64,000 bases of DNA from Bin87 sp965203985. Lineage in GTDB: Bacteria; Chloroflexota; Dehalococcoidia; Lucifugimonadales; UBA3495. The notes beneath the pieces were generated by a model, which worked only from the letters and a program-made list of their open reading frames with translations, was not told the DNA's origin and did not search any database. The stretch spans positions 1 to 64,000 of the forward strand of contig CBDBDS010000012.1 of the NCBI GenBank assembly GCA_965203985.1, in the 5' to 3' direction. The position numbers and the translations under genes were made by a program. This document shows positions 24,651 through 34,137 of this stretch, in pieces (within the stretch, counting starts at the first letter, position 1; each line of letters starts with the position of its first letter).

Positions 24651-26507
24651 GTGGTTCGGCAGGAATTCGACCACCGCCTGTTGGTGACGCCGGAACGTCC
24701 CGGCGTTTACCTGATGAAGAACGCCGCGGGAGCGGTCATCTACGTCGGGAAGGCCGCCGTACTGCGTAACCGGCTTCGTTCCTATTTCGGGTCGCCGGCG
24801 GGCCTGGATCGCAAGACTCGGCGCATGGTCAGCGAACTGGCTGACTTCGAGTACATCGTCACCGACACCGAGGCCGAGGCGCTCATCCTTGAGAACACGC
24901 TCATCAAGCGCCACCGGCCCTATTTCAACGTCCGTCTCAAGGACGACAAGACCTACCCCTACCTCAAAGTAGACCTGTCCGAGGACTTTCCCCGCGTTTA
25001 CATCACGCGGGGCGTGCACAAGGACGGCGCGCGGTATTTCGGGCCCTTCGCCAGCGCGGGCAGCGTCCGCCAGTCCATGGACCTGGTCAAGAAGCTGTTC
25101 CCCTACCGTTCCTGCACCAAGAGGATCACCGGAACCGATCCGCGCCCCTGCCTGGAATACTACATTCACCGCTGCGTCGGCCCCTGCGCCGGCCTGGCCA
25201 GCCAGGACGAGTACGCGGAAGTAGTCAAACAGGTCATCCTGTTCCTGGAAGGGAACACCGAGGTCGTCACGGGTCAGCTTCGCGACAAGATGGAAGCGGC
25301 TGCCGAGGAACTGGAATTCGAACGCGCCGCCGCCCTCCGCGACCAGATGGCCGCCATCCAGAAGTTCGAGGAAGAGCGCACCGTCAAGGTAGATTCCGGC
25401 CGGCAGACCGACCTCGACGCCATCGCTGTGTCGGTTGCGGCCAACGAAACCTGGGTCGAGGTGTTCTTCGTCCGCCACGGCAAGCTCATTGGCCGCGATC
25501 ATTTCTTTATGGAGGGTCCACAGGACGGCGAACCCGGCGAGATCATCGCCCAGTTCGTTCAGCAGTTTTACGCCACCGCCCTCGAAGTGCCGCCTATCGT
25601 CCTGGTGCAGCACGATCCGCCCGCCGAGGACGCTCAGCTCCTGCAGGACTTCTTGCGCAGTCGCCGCGGCGGCGCGGTTCGCATCTATCGCCCCCAGCGC
25701 GGGGAGAACCGGAAGCTGATGGACGTGGTCGCCGCCAACGCCTCAGAGGGCCTCGCCCAGCATCGGGTCAAGTGGCTGAACCGCTCCGACGCCATCCAGG
25801 GCGCGTTGACGGAACTGGAGGAGGAACTCAGTCTGCCCACGGCTCCACGGCGCATGGAGTGTTACGACATCTCCCACATCCAGGGAAGCAACCTGGTGGG
25901 CAGCATGGTCGTATTCGATGACGGCAAGGCGCGTACCCGGGATTATCGGCGGTTCAAGATTAAGGCCGTCGACGGGGTGGACGACTACGCCAGCATGAAA
26001 GAAATGTTGACCCGCCGCTTCAAACGCCTGAGCCAGGCCATCGCCAACCCCGATCCCGACGGCAGGGTCGATAACTGGGGCGTGGTGCCCGACCTGGTGG
26101 TCATCGACGGCGGCAAGGGCCACCTGTCAGCAGCCCGGGAGGTGATGCTTCACCTGGGCCTGGAGCAGATTCCGTTGTGCTCCCTGGCCAAAGAGAACGA
26201 GGAGATCCTCGTCCCCCATACTCCTGAGCCCATCGTCTTGCCCCGGGATTCGCAGGCGCTCTACCTCATGCAACGCATCAGGGACGAAGCCCACCGGTTC
26301 GCGATCAGCTTTCACCGTAACCTGCGCTCCAAGAGCAGCCTGAAATCCCCCATCGACATGGTCACCGGTATCGGCCCCAAACGGAAGCGCATGTTGCTTC
26401 GCCGGTTCGGCTCTCTCCAGGGCATCAAGGATGCCAGCGTCGAGGAGATTGCCGCCGTTCCCGGATTGACCAGATCGCTCGCAGTCAGATTGAAACAGAC
26501 CATCTAA
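24651..26507 (+). CDS. uvrC: Excinuclease ABC subunit C
   Basis: Makes both incisions in nucleotide excision repair with UvrAB. The 618-residue protein has the GIY-YIG nuclease at the N-terminus (PGVYLMKNAAGAVIYVGKA), the Cys-rich linker CLEYYIHRCVGPCAG, the UVR motif RDKMEAAAEELEFERAAALR, the RNase H-like domain starting MECYDISHIQGSNLVGSMV, and a C-terminal HhH pair (GIGPKRKRMLLRRFGS). Starts at GTG 24651; no in-frame ATG precedes the GIY-YIG domain. Confidence 0.97.
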   Translation: MVRQEFDHRLLVTPERPGVYLMKNAAGAVIYVGKAAVLRNRLRSYFGSPAGLDRKTRRMVSELADFEYIVTDTEAEALILENTLIKRHRPYFNVRLKDDKTYPYLKVDLSEDFPRVYITRGVHKDGARYFGPFASAGSVRQSMDLVKKLFPYRSCTKRITGTDPRPCLEYYIHRCVGPCAGLASQDEYAEVVKQVILFLEGNTEVVTGQLRDKMEAAAEELEFERAAALRDQMAAIQKFEEERTVKVDSGRQTDLDAIAVSVAANETWVEVFFVRHGKLIGRDHFFMEGPQDGEPGEIIAQFVQQFYATALEVPPIVLVQHDPPAEDAQLLQDFLRSRRGGAVRIYRPQRGENRKLMDVVAANASEGLAQHRVKWLNRSDAIQGALTELEEELSLPTAPRRMECYDISHIQGSNLVGSMVVFDDGKARTRDYRRFKIKAVDGVDDYASMKEMLTRRFKRLSQAIANPDPDGRVDNWGVVPDLVVIDGGKGHLSAAREVMLHLGLEQIPLCSLAKENEEILVPHTPEPIVLPRDSQALYLMQRIRDEAHRFAISFHRNLRSKSSLKSPIDMVTGIGPKRKRMLLRRFGSLQGIKDASVEEIAAVPGLTRSLAVRLKQTI

Positions 26508-26615
26508 GCGGACCGGCGCGCAGGGTGTCGGTCGCCGAGGTACCTCGGTGAACCGCCAGACCGCCCCGGACCTTCCACTCCGTTGACGACATCGCAGCCG
26601 GTCTGCTGCCTGGAT

Positions 26616-26797
26616 GTGATCATTGCCATCGAGATGGCGGGGAAGCTGCTGGTCGCCATCAGAAGCCGCTGTTGCTCCGGCGATTGAGCATCGATCCTGC
26701 GGTATCTTCTGCCGTGTTCGTGACCACGTTTACCGATGTTTTCGGATTCCTGATTTTCCTCGCTGCCGGGAGCTTCCTTGTGCGGGCGCTGGGCTGA
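26616..26797 (+). pseudogene. mgtE: Frameshifted C-terminal remnant of an MgtE magnesium transporter
   Basis: Two overlapping frames carry the last MgtE helices. The first (26616-26660) reads VIIAIEMAGKLLVAI; after a frameshift the second (to the TGA at 26795) reads PLLLRRLSIDPAVSSAVFVT then TFTDVFGFLIFLAAGSFLVR. The block DPAVSSAVFVTTFTDV is the highly conserved MgtE pore-helix region. The rest of the transporter is missing. The remnant fills part of the 386-base gap between uvrC and the next gene; nothing else is seen there. Confidence 0.8.
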
Positions 26798-26893
26798 CGG
26801 ATTGGCCCAACCGCGCTGGTTTTCCGCCTTGCCATAGATCCCGGAGTTACTTTACTATTGAAGCTGGCGCAGTCGCGTCATCGGGTGTGGCGG

Positions 26894-27583
26894 ATGAATA
26901 AGCTCAGCATCACATTGCCAGCCGGCGGTCAGATATGCATTGAGTCTGACGATGCGGGACTTGTTCGCGAAGTCCTTTATTCGTTCATGCCGCAGCTCAC
27001 CGGGGCCAACGGGGCATCAGCTGACGCAGCCATTGCCAAGCCGGCCGAACCGCCCCCGCATTCCAACGGGCATTCGGCGCCCAATGGCTCAATCCAGCAT
27101 GTGACCGAGCCGCAGCGCGCCGCGGTTGTCGCCGCGGAAATCAACGGAGCGCCCCCGATCACACCTGCAGCCACCGTCGTGCAAATTGCCCCGCCCCCAC
27201 CGTCGGCCACCGCCGCGCCGAGTGATGAACCCGCACGGGCTCCAACTCTGGCCGCCGAAACGATGACTCCATCCGAGCACGAATACATCGCCTTTTGTCA
27301 GCGAGTCAATCCCCTGGGCGACATGCGCCGGGTAGTGGTCGCCGCCGAAGCTGGGCACCGATACCTGAACATCGCCAGCGTCGATCCCGACAGCCTGGCC
27401 CACCTGTTCACGCTGGCCGGTTGGCCGATTCCGCACAGCTTCGTGCAGACGTTGCGCAACGCCGCCCGCACCAAGTTCCGATGGCTGGAGCGCATACCCG
27501 GTCTGTCCGGCCACTACAAGGTGACCAACACCGGGCGCAGCATTGTCCTCGGCGAGGGCGAGGTCAAGACCGAAGCCGAATAA
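26894..27583 (+). CDS. Uncharacterised protein with a Pro/Ala-rich linker
   Basis: The 229-residue product begins with a short beta-rich segment (MNKLSITLPAGGQICIESDD) and has a long low-complexity Pro/Ala/Thr linker (about residues 40-130). The C-terminal 95 residues are a folded basic domain (MTPSEHEYIAFCQRVNPLGD, then HLFTLAGWPIPHSFVQTL and ARTKFRWLERIPGLSGHYKV), with helices that look like a small DNA- or RNA-binding fold. I do not recognise the family. ATG 26894 is chosen over the longer frame. Confidence 0.65.
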   Translation: MNKLSITLPAGGQICIESDDAGLVREVLYSFMPQLTGANGASADAAIAKPAEPPPHSNGHSAPNGSIQHVTEPQRAAVVAAEINGAPPITPAATVVQIAPPPPSATAAPSDEPARAPTLAAETMTPSEHEYIAFCQRVNPLGDMRRVVVAAEAGHRYLNIASVDPDSLAHLFTLAGWPIPHSFVQTLRNAARTKFRWLERIPGLSGHYKVTNTGRSIVLGEGEVKTEAE

Positions 27584-27674
27584 TCGGGCCCGGGCTCGTG
27601 TAGTACAATGGTCGCGGCCGCCGCGCGCCAGGCGTGGGCGCGCTTATTCCGGTTCCCGCATCAGGAGTTTCACC

Positions 27675-29093
27675 ATGCGCATGTACATCTGCGGCGAGTG
27701 GGTCGACCGCGATGAAAAGATGCCTGTCATCAATCCCTTTGACCAGTCGGCGTTCGACACCGTCCCGCGCGGCTCAGCCGCCGACGTGCAGGCTGCCATC
27801 GCCAGCGCGGTGCGCGGCGCGGCCGTGATGGCCAAACTGCCCGCCCACCGCCGATACACGATTCTCAAGCGCGCCGCCGACCTCATGGAAGAGCGGGCCG
27901 ACGACCTGGCTGAAACTATCACCCGCGAAGAGGGCAAGGTCATCGCCGAAGGCCGCGCCGAGGTCCAACGCGCCGTCCAGACCATCACCCTGTCCGCCGA
28001 AGAGGCCAAGCGCCTGCACGGCGAGACCGTCCCCCTGGACTCCGCTCCTGGCGTGGTCAATCAGTTTGGATTCACCATCCGCGTGCCCGTGGGGGTTGTG
28101 GCCGCGATCGCGCCGTTCAACTTCCCGCTGAACCTCGTGTGCCACAAGGTGGGGCCGGCCCTGGCCGGCGGAAACGCCGTCATACTGAAACCGGCCGGTG
28201 ACACCCCGCTGTCCGCCTTGAAACTGACCGAGATCCTGCTGGAATCTGGACTCCCCGAAGAAGCGATCCAGACCATTACCGGTTCCGGCGCTGAAATTGG
28301 CGATGCCATTACCGGTTCTTCGGACGTGCGCAAGATCACGTTCACCGGCAGCATGGAAGTGGGCGACCAGATTTGTCGCAACGCCGGCATCAAGAAGGTG
28401 ACGATGGAGCTGGGGTCCAACAGCCCATTGATCATCATGTCCGACGCCGACATTGAGAAAGTTGCCGCAGCGACTGTCTCCAGCGGATTTGCCAATGCGG
28501 GCCAGGTCTGCATCTCCACGCAGCGCGTTTTCGCAGCGCGCACCATCTACGCCGACCTGCTCGATGCTCTGGTCAAGCCCACGCAGGAGTTCAGCGTCGG
28601 TAATCCCTTCGATGAAGACGTCAAGATGGGCCCGATGATACGGGAGACCGACGCCGCCAGGGTCGAGAGTTGGATCGCGGAGGCTGTGGGGCAGGGCGCC
28701 CGAGTCATCGCCGGCGGCGACCGCCAGGGAACGCTGCACACGGCTACCGTGGTGGCGGACGCCCGTCCGGAGATGCTCATTTCCCGCGAGGAACTGTTCG
28801 GCCCCGCCGTCGCGGTCAGCGCCTTTGACGACATCGACGATGCCATCGCCAAGGCCAATGATACGCGCTTCGGCCTGTCGGCCGGCATCTTCACCCAGAA
28901 CGTGGACTGGGCCATGAAATTCGCCCAGGAAGTTCACTCCGGCAACCTGCACATCAATTCTTCGCCGCAATGGCGCGCTGACGTGATGCCCTACGGAGGG
29001 CTCAAGGACAGCGGCATGGGCAAGGAAGGACCCGCCTACGCCATCGAGGAGATGACCGAACTCAAGATGGTGGTGTTCCACCTCGGCGGTTAG
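27675..29093 (+). CDS. Aldehyde dehydrogenase family protein
   Basis: NAD(P)-dependent enzyme of 472 residues. VVAAIAPFNFPLNLVCHKVG is the N-terminal family block; the general-base Glu is in KVTMELGSNSPLIIMSD; the catalytic Cys is in FANAGQVCISTQRVF; FTGSMEVGDQI is the cofactor loop. The sequence resembles the lactaldehyde/succinate-semialdehyde-like subgroup. ATG 27675 has AGGAG upstream. Could oxidise aldehydes made by the neighbouring alcohol or sulfonate pathways, but this is not shown by the sequence. Confidence 0.93.
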   Translation: MRMYICGEWVDRDEKMPVINPFDQSAFDTVPRGSAADVQAAIASAVRGAAVMAKLPAHRRYTILKRAADLMEERADDLAETITREEGKVIAEGRAEVQRAVQTITLSAEEAKRLHGETVPLDSAPGVVNQFGFTIRVPVGVVAAIAPFNFPLNLVCHKVGPALAGGNAVILKPAGDTPLSALKLTEILLESGLPEEAIQTITGSGAEIGDAITGSSDVRKITFTGSMEVGDQICRNAGIKKVTMELGSNSPLIIMSDADIEKVAAATVSSGFANAGQVCISTQRVFAARTIYADLLDALVKPTQEFSVGNPFDEDVKMGPMIRETDAARVESWIAEAVGQGARVIAGGDRQGTLHTATVVADARPEMLISREELFGPAVAVSAFDDIDDAIAKANDTRFGLSAGIFTQNVDWAMKFAQEVHSGNLHINSSPQWRADVMPYGGLKDSGMGKEGPAYAIEEMTELKMVVFHLGG

Positions 29094-29139
29094 ACCGGGC
29101 GCATCCGCGCGGCGGGCACAGCCGGAATCGAGACGACCC

Positions 29140-29163
29140 AGGGGCGAATGATCATTCGCCCCT
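29140..29163. repeat. 24-bp palindrome, second copy of the 11907 repeat core
   Basis: Perfect inverted repeat with halves 29140-29151 and 29152-29163 and the same 22-bp core as 11911-11932. It lies between the aldehyde dehydrogenase and PIG-L genes, both on the plus strand, without a T-tract after it. Confidence 0.8.
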
Positions 29164-29191
29164 ACCCATTCCAACACGACGGAGCGACGAT

Positions 29192-30004
29192 ATGACCAGC
29201 AGACCGCACGGGATCGATGGATGGGGATATCCCAATCAGGAGTACGCCCCCGAGCCTCGGGTGATGGCCGAAGCGCCGAGCAGCGCCCTGGTGGTTACGC
29301 CCCATCCCGACGACGCCGAGGGCGGGTGCGGTGCGACCATGGCCAAGTGGATCGCCGAATCGGGAACCAAAGTCGTCATCCTGATGTGCACCAACGGCAA
29401 CAAGGGTACCGGAGACCGCTCGTTGACCCCCGAGTCGCTGGCGGCGACCCGTGAGATTGAGCAGCAAAATGCCGCCAACGTGCTCGGTGTCTCCGAGGTC
29501 GTGTTTCTCGGTTACGGCGACGGTGAGCTGGAGGACACGCACGCGTATCGGGGACAGGTCGTTCGCGAAATCAGGCGGCACAAACCCGAAGTGGTGTTCG
29601 GTATCGACCCCTATCGCGTCACGTCGCACACCCACCGCGACCACCGGCACAGCGGCCAGGCCGCGTTGGACGCCGCGTTCTCCTATGCCTGGAGCTGGCA
29701 GGATTTTCCGGAGCAGATCACGGAGGAAGGCCTGGAACCGCACCGGGTGCGGGAGGCTCTGCTTTGGGGGTCCGAGCGGCCCGACACGTTCATCTCAATC
29801 ACCGAGGAGCACATACTCCGGAAAGCGGAGGCCCTCAGCCAGCACGCGTCCCAAATCAGCGCCCGCACCAGGTCTCAGCGCCTGGATCGCATGACCGAAG
29901 GTTGCCGACTACAGGGCGAACGTTGCGGCGTTCCTTTCGCAGAAGGGTTCCGACGCATCGACTTCAACCTCGGCACCGACGACTGGTGGCTGCTGAACCG
30001 TTAG
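29192..30004 (+). CDS. PIG-L/LmbE family deacetylase
   Basis: The 270-residue protein has the zinc motif TPHPDDAEGGCGAT (His38, Asp40, Asp41) and the distal His in THRDHRHSGQAALD. Family members remove acetyl groups from N-acetylglucosaminyl lipids or related sugars, with a metal cofactor. No signal peptide. It follows a palindrome repeat and stands alone between the aldehyde dehydrogenase and a coiled-coil protein. Substrate unknown. Confidence 0.9.
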   Translation: MTSRPHGIDGWGYPNQEYAPEPRVMAEAPSSALVVTPHPDDAEGGCGATMAKWIAESGTKVVILMCTNGNKGTGDRSLTPESLAATREIEQQNAANVLGVSEVVFLGYGDGELEDTHAYRGQVVREIRRHKPEVVFGIDPYRVTSHTHRDHRHSGQAALDAAFSYAWSWQDFPEQITEEGLEPHRVREALLWGSERPDTFISITEEHILRKAEALSQHASQISARTRSQRLDRMTEGCRLQGERCGVPFAEGFRRIDFNLGTDDWWLLNR

Positions 30005-30046
30005 CTTGCCCGTTTCACGTATAATGGAAGCCACAGGAATCTAATC

Positions 30047-30751
30047 GTGGTCATTATCCATACCAGCGACGACCTACTGCGCGTACTCCGCGAAAACCCG
30101 GAGTGGAAGGCGGAAGTACGGCGCGAAATCCTCACCGAGGAGCTACTCAGCCTGCCGGCCCGCTTCGACAGGTTCGTGGTTAAAACTGAGCAGTTCATTG
30201 AGAAGACTGATCGGTTCATTGAGAAAACCGATCAGTTCATTGACGAACAGCGGCAGTTCAATGACCGGGTGGAAGGTTTCATGGTCCGAACCGATCTGCG
30301 GTTTGGAAGAATCGAGGACGACATCTCCAATATGCGGGGTGAATACGCTCGGAACATCGCCGTTGGCGAGGCTGCGGATATCGCAGAGGATATGCGGTTC
30401 CGGATGCTGCGCACATTAACCAGGGATGACCTGAGGGAATTGCTCCGAACCTCAGATACGACCGGTATTGCCACGTCGGAGCTACAGAGTTTCCGCCGCG
30501 CCGATTTGGTCATAGAAGCTGCTGACGCGGACGGGGTGGTTCACTACATCGCCGTGGAAATTTCCAATGTGGCGGACGAGCGTGATACCCGTCGCGCCAT
30601 CAGAAACGCCGGATTCCTGGCCCGCTTCACCGGCCAACCTGCCCACTCGAGCATCGCCAGCGTTCGTAACGACTACCGCATTCAGGACACCATCGACAGC
30701 GGGGAAGTGTACTGGCACGCATTGGCTGACCGCGATTCTCCCACGGAATAG
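30047..30751 (+). CDS. Coiled-coil protein with a predicted nuclease-like C-terminus
   Basis: The 234-residue product (GTG start) has a tandem 8-residue repeat (KTEQFIEKTDRFIEKTDQFI) inside a long coiled coil spanning about residues 40-100. The C-terminal 90 residues contain ADLVIEAADADGVVHYIAVE, with an acidic residue and a Glu-x-Ser in the place of a PD-(D/E)XK Glu-x-Lys, so nuclease activity is doubtful. Similar coiled-coil plus restriction-like proteins occur widely in filamentous and gliding bacteria. Role unknown. It is the last intact gene before the degraded island. Confidence 0.6.
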   Translation: MVIIHTSDDLLRVLRENPEWKAEVRREILTEELLSLPARFDRFVVKTEQFIEKTDRFIEKTDQFIDEQRQFNDRVEGFMVRTDLRFGRIEDDISNMRGEYARNIAVGEAADIAEDMRFRMLRTLTRDDLRELLRTSDTTGIATSELQSFRRADLVIEAADADGVVHYIAVEISNVADERDTRRAIRNAGFLARFTGQPAHSSIASVRNDYRIQDTIDSGEVYWHALADRDSPTE

Positions 30752-30773
30752 ATCGCATCGCGACCCGGACAAC

Positions 30774-31165
30774 TCAGGCAGCTATCGCGGCTACCACCTC
30801 ATCGGCATTCGCCACCCAGGCCATGCGCGGGAAGATGATGTCCATGCACACGTCGTGCTCGGCGGCGGTGCCGGCCGCGCAACAGTCCCGAACTAAGATG
30901 CAATCGTAGTCCTTGTCTCGGGTTTCTCGCAGCGAACCTTCCACCACGTCGGTGGTCGAATATCCCGTCAGGATCACAGTGGTTATACCGAACCGGCGCA
31001 GATAGACTTCGATGTCGGTGCCTGGGTATCGACGTCGTGGCCGCCGACGGTCCAGTCGGCGATGCGCTCGTTGAGGAGCGCGGTGTGGTCGAGCATCCAC
31101 TTGGCTTGGTCAAAGTCCGACGGGACACATTCCCAGTTCTGATGGTGGGCCTTGAATTAGATCGC
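30774..31165 (-). pseudogene. Isochorismatase-family hydrolase remnant
   Basis: Only the C-terminal part is recognisable. In one frame from about 31165 it reads WECVPSDFDQAKWMLDHTAL and NERIADWTVGGHDVD; a one-base shift near 31021-31030 then leads to TDIEVYLRRFGITTVILTGY, the family Cys-hydrolase helix, and RDCCAAGTAAEHDVCMDIIF to the stop. The N-terminal half with the catalytic Asp is absent. A decayed fragment. Confidence 0.7.
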
Positions 31166-31277
31166 CCATTCGCAGGAGTTTCGCCGGTGAGCAGGCGGGG
31201 CAGCCGTGTGGTCGCGTAATGTCATGCTGTTATCAATGTTTCGACGGGTTGACCGGTTTCGTCGTCGGGGGTACTGC

Positions 31278-31403
31278 TCAGGAGCAGCGCCACGCCGGCG
31301 GGCGGTTGGCCGGCTTCACCAACACTCGGTCGGTGATCAGCAGGGGCATCATCTTCTGTTCCGTACCGTCTTTGGCGAAGCTTCTGAACTGTTGGGTGGT
31401 CAT
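31278..31403 (-). CDS. Short 41-codon reading frame with a strong ribosome-binding site
   Basis: ATG 31403 is preceded by AAGGAGATGAG, an excellent Shine-Dalgarno at 5 bases. The peptide starts MTTQQFRSFAKDGTEQKMMP and ends after VLVKPANRPPAWRCS. No family is recognised. It lies in an otherwise unreadable stretch (31166-31660) and may be the 5' stub of a lost gene. Confidence 0.3.
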   Translation of the reverse strand: MTTQQFRSFAKDGTEQKMMPLLITDRVLVKPANRPPAWRCS

Positions 31404-31660
31404 CTCATCTCCTTCTCGGTACGGTCGCCGCCGTTGTGGGCTTCTTCGGGTAAGGTTAGTCCATATAGGGACGCGCCGCGGTCGTGTCATTGGCGGCTCA
31501 CGGCGGGCTTCGTGTTCGTCTTGGCTGCCTGGTCCTACGGCCCCGCCACGATGTCGGAGACGCTGTTCGACAACTTGCGGGTGATGGTCTCGATTCCATC
31601 CACAGGATGGCTGATGCCGCGGGGCAGCTGTGACGGTTGCGCACTCGATAGCGGTTGGGG

Positions 31661-31735
31661 TGTCAAGGGCGGAGCAAAACTGTACCACCTGGGCGGAGTA
31701 AAGCCGGACCACCGGGGTGGTGCCTGACGGCCCGG
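31661..31735 (+). mobile_element. Possible solo end of an IS21-like element
   Basis: From 31661 the sequence begins TGTCAAGGGCGGAG and repeats GGGCGGAG-AAA...ACCACC twice in about 50 bases. TGTCA-starting ends with tandem copies of such a block resemble IS21-family termini. It lies exactly where the P450 reading loses homology, so it may mark the insertion or deletion that removed the P450 3' end. No transposase is present. Confidence 0.35.
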
Positions 31736-32799
31736 GGCGGGGTGGGGCACGCCCAGTGGGGCGGGCGTCCGGTAGCGGAGACATTCGTGGTAGCAGTTGG
31801 CCGTGTAGGGCAGCTCGGCTGGCGTGGTTCGCAGCTTGCTGGACGCTGTCGGTTGATCGAGCTCTTCCCGGATGGCGGCCTGCACGTCAGGCCGGTTGGC
31901 GAGGATGAGCAGCCACCATTGCATGATCGACCTGGTGGCAGGGTTGGTGACCAGCAACATGTCGCTGCACGACGTCTCGACTGCCTGCTTAGAGATGCCT
32001 TGTTGCTGTTTCAGCATGAAGTCCGCGATGCAGGCGTTCTCGCGTTGTGCGAACGACGGACGTGAGCGCACGATGTCGAACAGGTCCCGCAGGATGCGGC
32101 TGCGCGCCTTCTTTCGGGTTTTCGCCCGTTTTGTGTTCCGGTCCGGAATGAACCTCGGCCACGGGATGACTTCGCCGGGACTCAGGAGGACGGCTGCTTG
32201 CTCGGCCCACTCGGTGTCCTCTCGCATATCGTCCTCGAGGCGTTGGATTTCCGGCGGGTCGTACGGTTCCTTGCCGAACATGGTCCGGAACGTGATGTCC
32301 ATGCTGGCCGACGCCAGCATGGCATGCACGTCTGCGGGCCGCCCTTCATTCGCGGCCGAGGTGAGCCGGGCCACCAGAAGTTCGACGGCGGGGATTACCT
32401 GCCGGTCGTGGATGGACGCCGCGCCGCGCGGGCAGAGGAGGTTCTCTCTCGCCAGGTTGCTCAGGTTTTGCCACTTTGGCCCATGGGGGGCATGGAGACG
32501 CTTTCGCGTTCGGTCATAATTTCGAAGGTGCGGCTTACCCACCGGTCGTTGAACTCTGGCCGGCTGAACGCATCATGGAGAATCTTGGGGTTGCTGATGA
32601 TGACCGTTGGGATGTTTCCCACCCGGATCATGCAGACGTCGCCCCACTGTTGGGCGATTTCGTTGATCGCCCGATGGGTGTCCCTGGCGATTTTGGTTAT
32701 TGACCCCAGTACGGGCAACTCCCGTGGTCCTGGGGGTAACGGCAGGAGGCTCGGGACGGTTGCGTTGCTCAAGTTCTGGTTCCTCCATTGCTGTGCCAT
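31735..32799 (-). pseudogene. Cytochrome P450 pseudogene, frameshifted and lacking the haem loop
   Basis: ATG 32799 opens MAQQWRNQNLSNATVPSLLP, then LPPGPRELPVLGS, the proline-rich P450 hinge. The frame stops at about 32461 after MPPMGQSGKT; a one-base shift continues as NLSNLARENLLCPRG through DMLLVTNPATRSIMQWWLL (I-helix region) to the ExxR helix YHECLRYRTPAPLGVPH. Homology then ends; the Cys haem-ligand loop that should follow is missing. The remaining codons are the reverse of the IS21-like end at 31661. Not functional. Confidence 0.8.
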
Positions 32800-32938
32800 C
32801 TGGGTTTCACCAGCGGTGAGACCGCTCGGAGTACACCTGGTTCGGGAGCGGGTATGAGATGCCGTGCTCCTCCCGGGCTGGATCCTGGCTTCTGGCGTCG
32901 GCGTACCCCGCGACGTATTCGCTCGGCACATCCATGAG

Positions 32939-33253
32939 TCATCGGGGACCGGGGACGCAGCCGGCGGCTTGGGCTGGCGGCACGTTGGCCGGGTCGTCGA
33001 GGAACTCGTCAGGATCGACGTTGCCGGCGATTCCGAGCAGGCAAAGGATGGCTGCGGCGCGGTCCGCAGGGCTCATCTGGTCGAGAAGTTGTCGCAGGGT
33101 GACCGGTTCCCGGCTCCGGCTGCGTACATCGACGGATGCTTCCTGCTCCTTGGGGAAAATGAACTGTGGGGTGACCGGCAGGTCTTGGGCGTCGTCTCGG
33201 CCCTTGAGCTTCATGTAGCAGACCGCCTTGATGGTGATGGGATTGGATGTCAC
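32939..33253 (-). CDS. Small hypothetical protein, distal gene of the surface-protein operon
   Basis: The 104-residue product starts at GTG 33253 with GGAGGAATAAACACC just before it, 5 bases after the surface-protein stop. It is acidic (SREPVTLRQLLDQMSPADRA, GNVDPDEFLDDPANVPP) with no signal peptide or membrane helix. Family not recognised. The good SD and close spacing suggest it was co-translated with the surface protein, which is now a pseudogene. Confidence 0.55.
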   Translation of the reverse strand: MTSNPITIKAVCYMKLKGRDDAQDLPVTPQFIFPKEQEASVDVRSRSREPVTLRQLLDQMSPADRAAAILCLLGIAGNVDPDEFLDDPANVPPAQAAGCVPGPR

Positions 33254-34137
33254 GGTGTTTATTCCTCCATCAGGAGCTTGATGGCGTCCTGTCCGGTGTA
33301 GCCGGAGCCGCTGGCCGTGTGGATGATCGCCAGCCAGTAGTTGAGATTGTTGTCGTCCGCCTCGGAAGTGATCGTCACGGTCTGGGCCACGTTCCAGTTT
33401 TCGGCCGTGAACGTCATGCTGGTGGGCGGGACCTCGATGGTGTCCGAAGTGGGTCCCGTCAACCGCACTGACACGTCGCCCTTTGCTCGGTCCATGCGCC
33501 GTCCACTTCGACGGTGAGGACGGACAGGATGAAATCGTGGGTCTCCACGGGCAGCGTGTTGTCTTCGATCAGGGATGCCAGGAGGCGGCGCATGCGCACG
33601 TTTTCGGTGAAGTTCACCGTGACGGTGGTTCCGTCTTCGCTGACGGATGCCGACGAGTAGGTGGGTAGGACACCGTCTACGTAGTAGATCGGGGCGAGGG
33701 AGACCCTGTTGTGGGTCAAGTTTGCGTCGGTTCCGTCCGTGCTCTGGATGGAGCCTGTGCCGTCGGTGAGTGAGCCGGCTTTGATCTCGATGCCGTCGGT
33801 GGCACGGTCGCCGTCATCGACGGTGTAGCTGAAGAGGATGGTTGCGCCGCCGGTGTCTTCGTAGGAGGCTGCTCCTGTAATGTTGGAGTCGGCGAACTCC
33901 AGCGTGACGCTGGGGGTGCCGGTAACCACCACGGGTTGGGTGAAAGTCAGGGCGACCCTGATCAGTAGGATTGTTCAAATAGGGGGCCTGATTACGAATT
34001 GCGTAATTGTTGATAGGGCTGATCAGCCGTATGGCTCGAAATGAGGGAACCTTGTCCCCACACCTGACATGGCGCTAGGCTCGGTTGCTGACCTGCTGCA
34101 CTGTCGGGGTTGAGGATGCAACAATCAGTGGGAATGG

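Noticed and set aside
30047..30751. Calling the coiled-coil protein a nuclease
   Set aside because: The supposed catalytic Lys is not present; kept only as nuclease-like.
31278..31784. 168-codon minus frame
   Set aside because: The first 127 codons are arginine/proline-rich read-through of the IS21-like end; only the final 41 codons have a ribosome-binding site.
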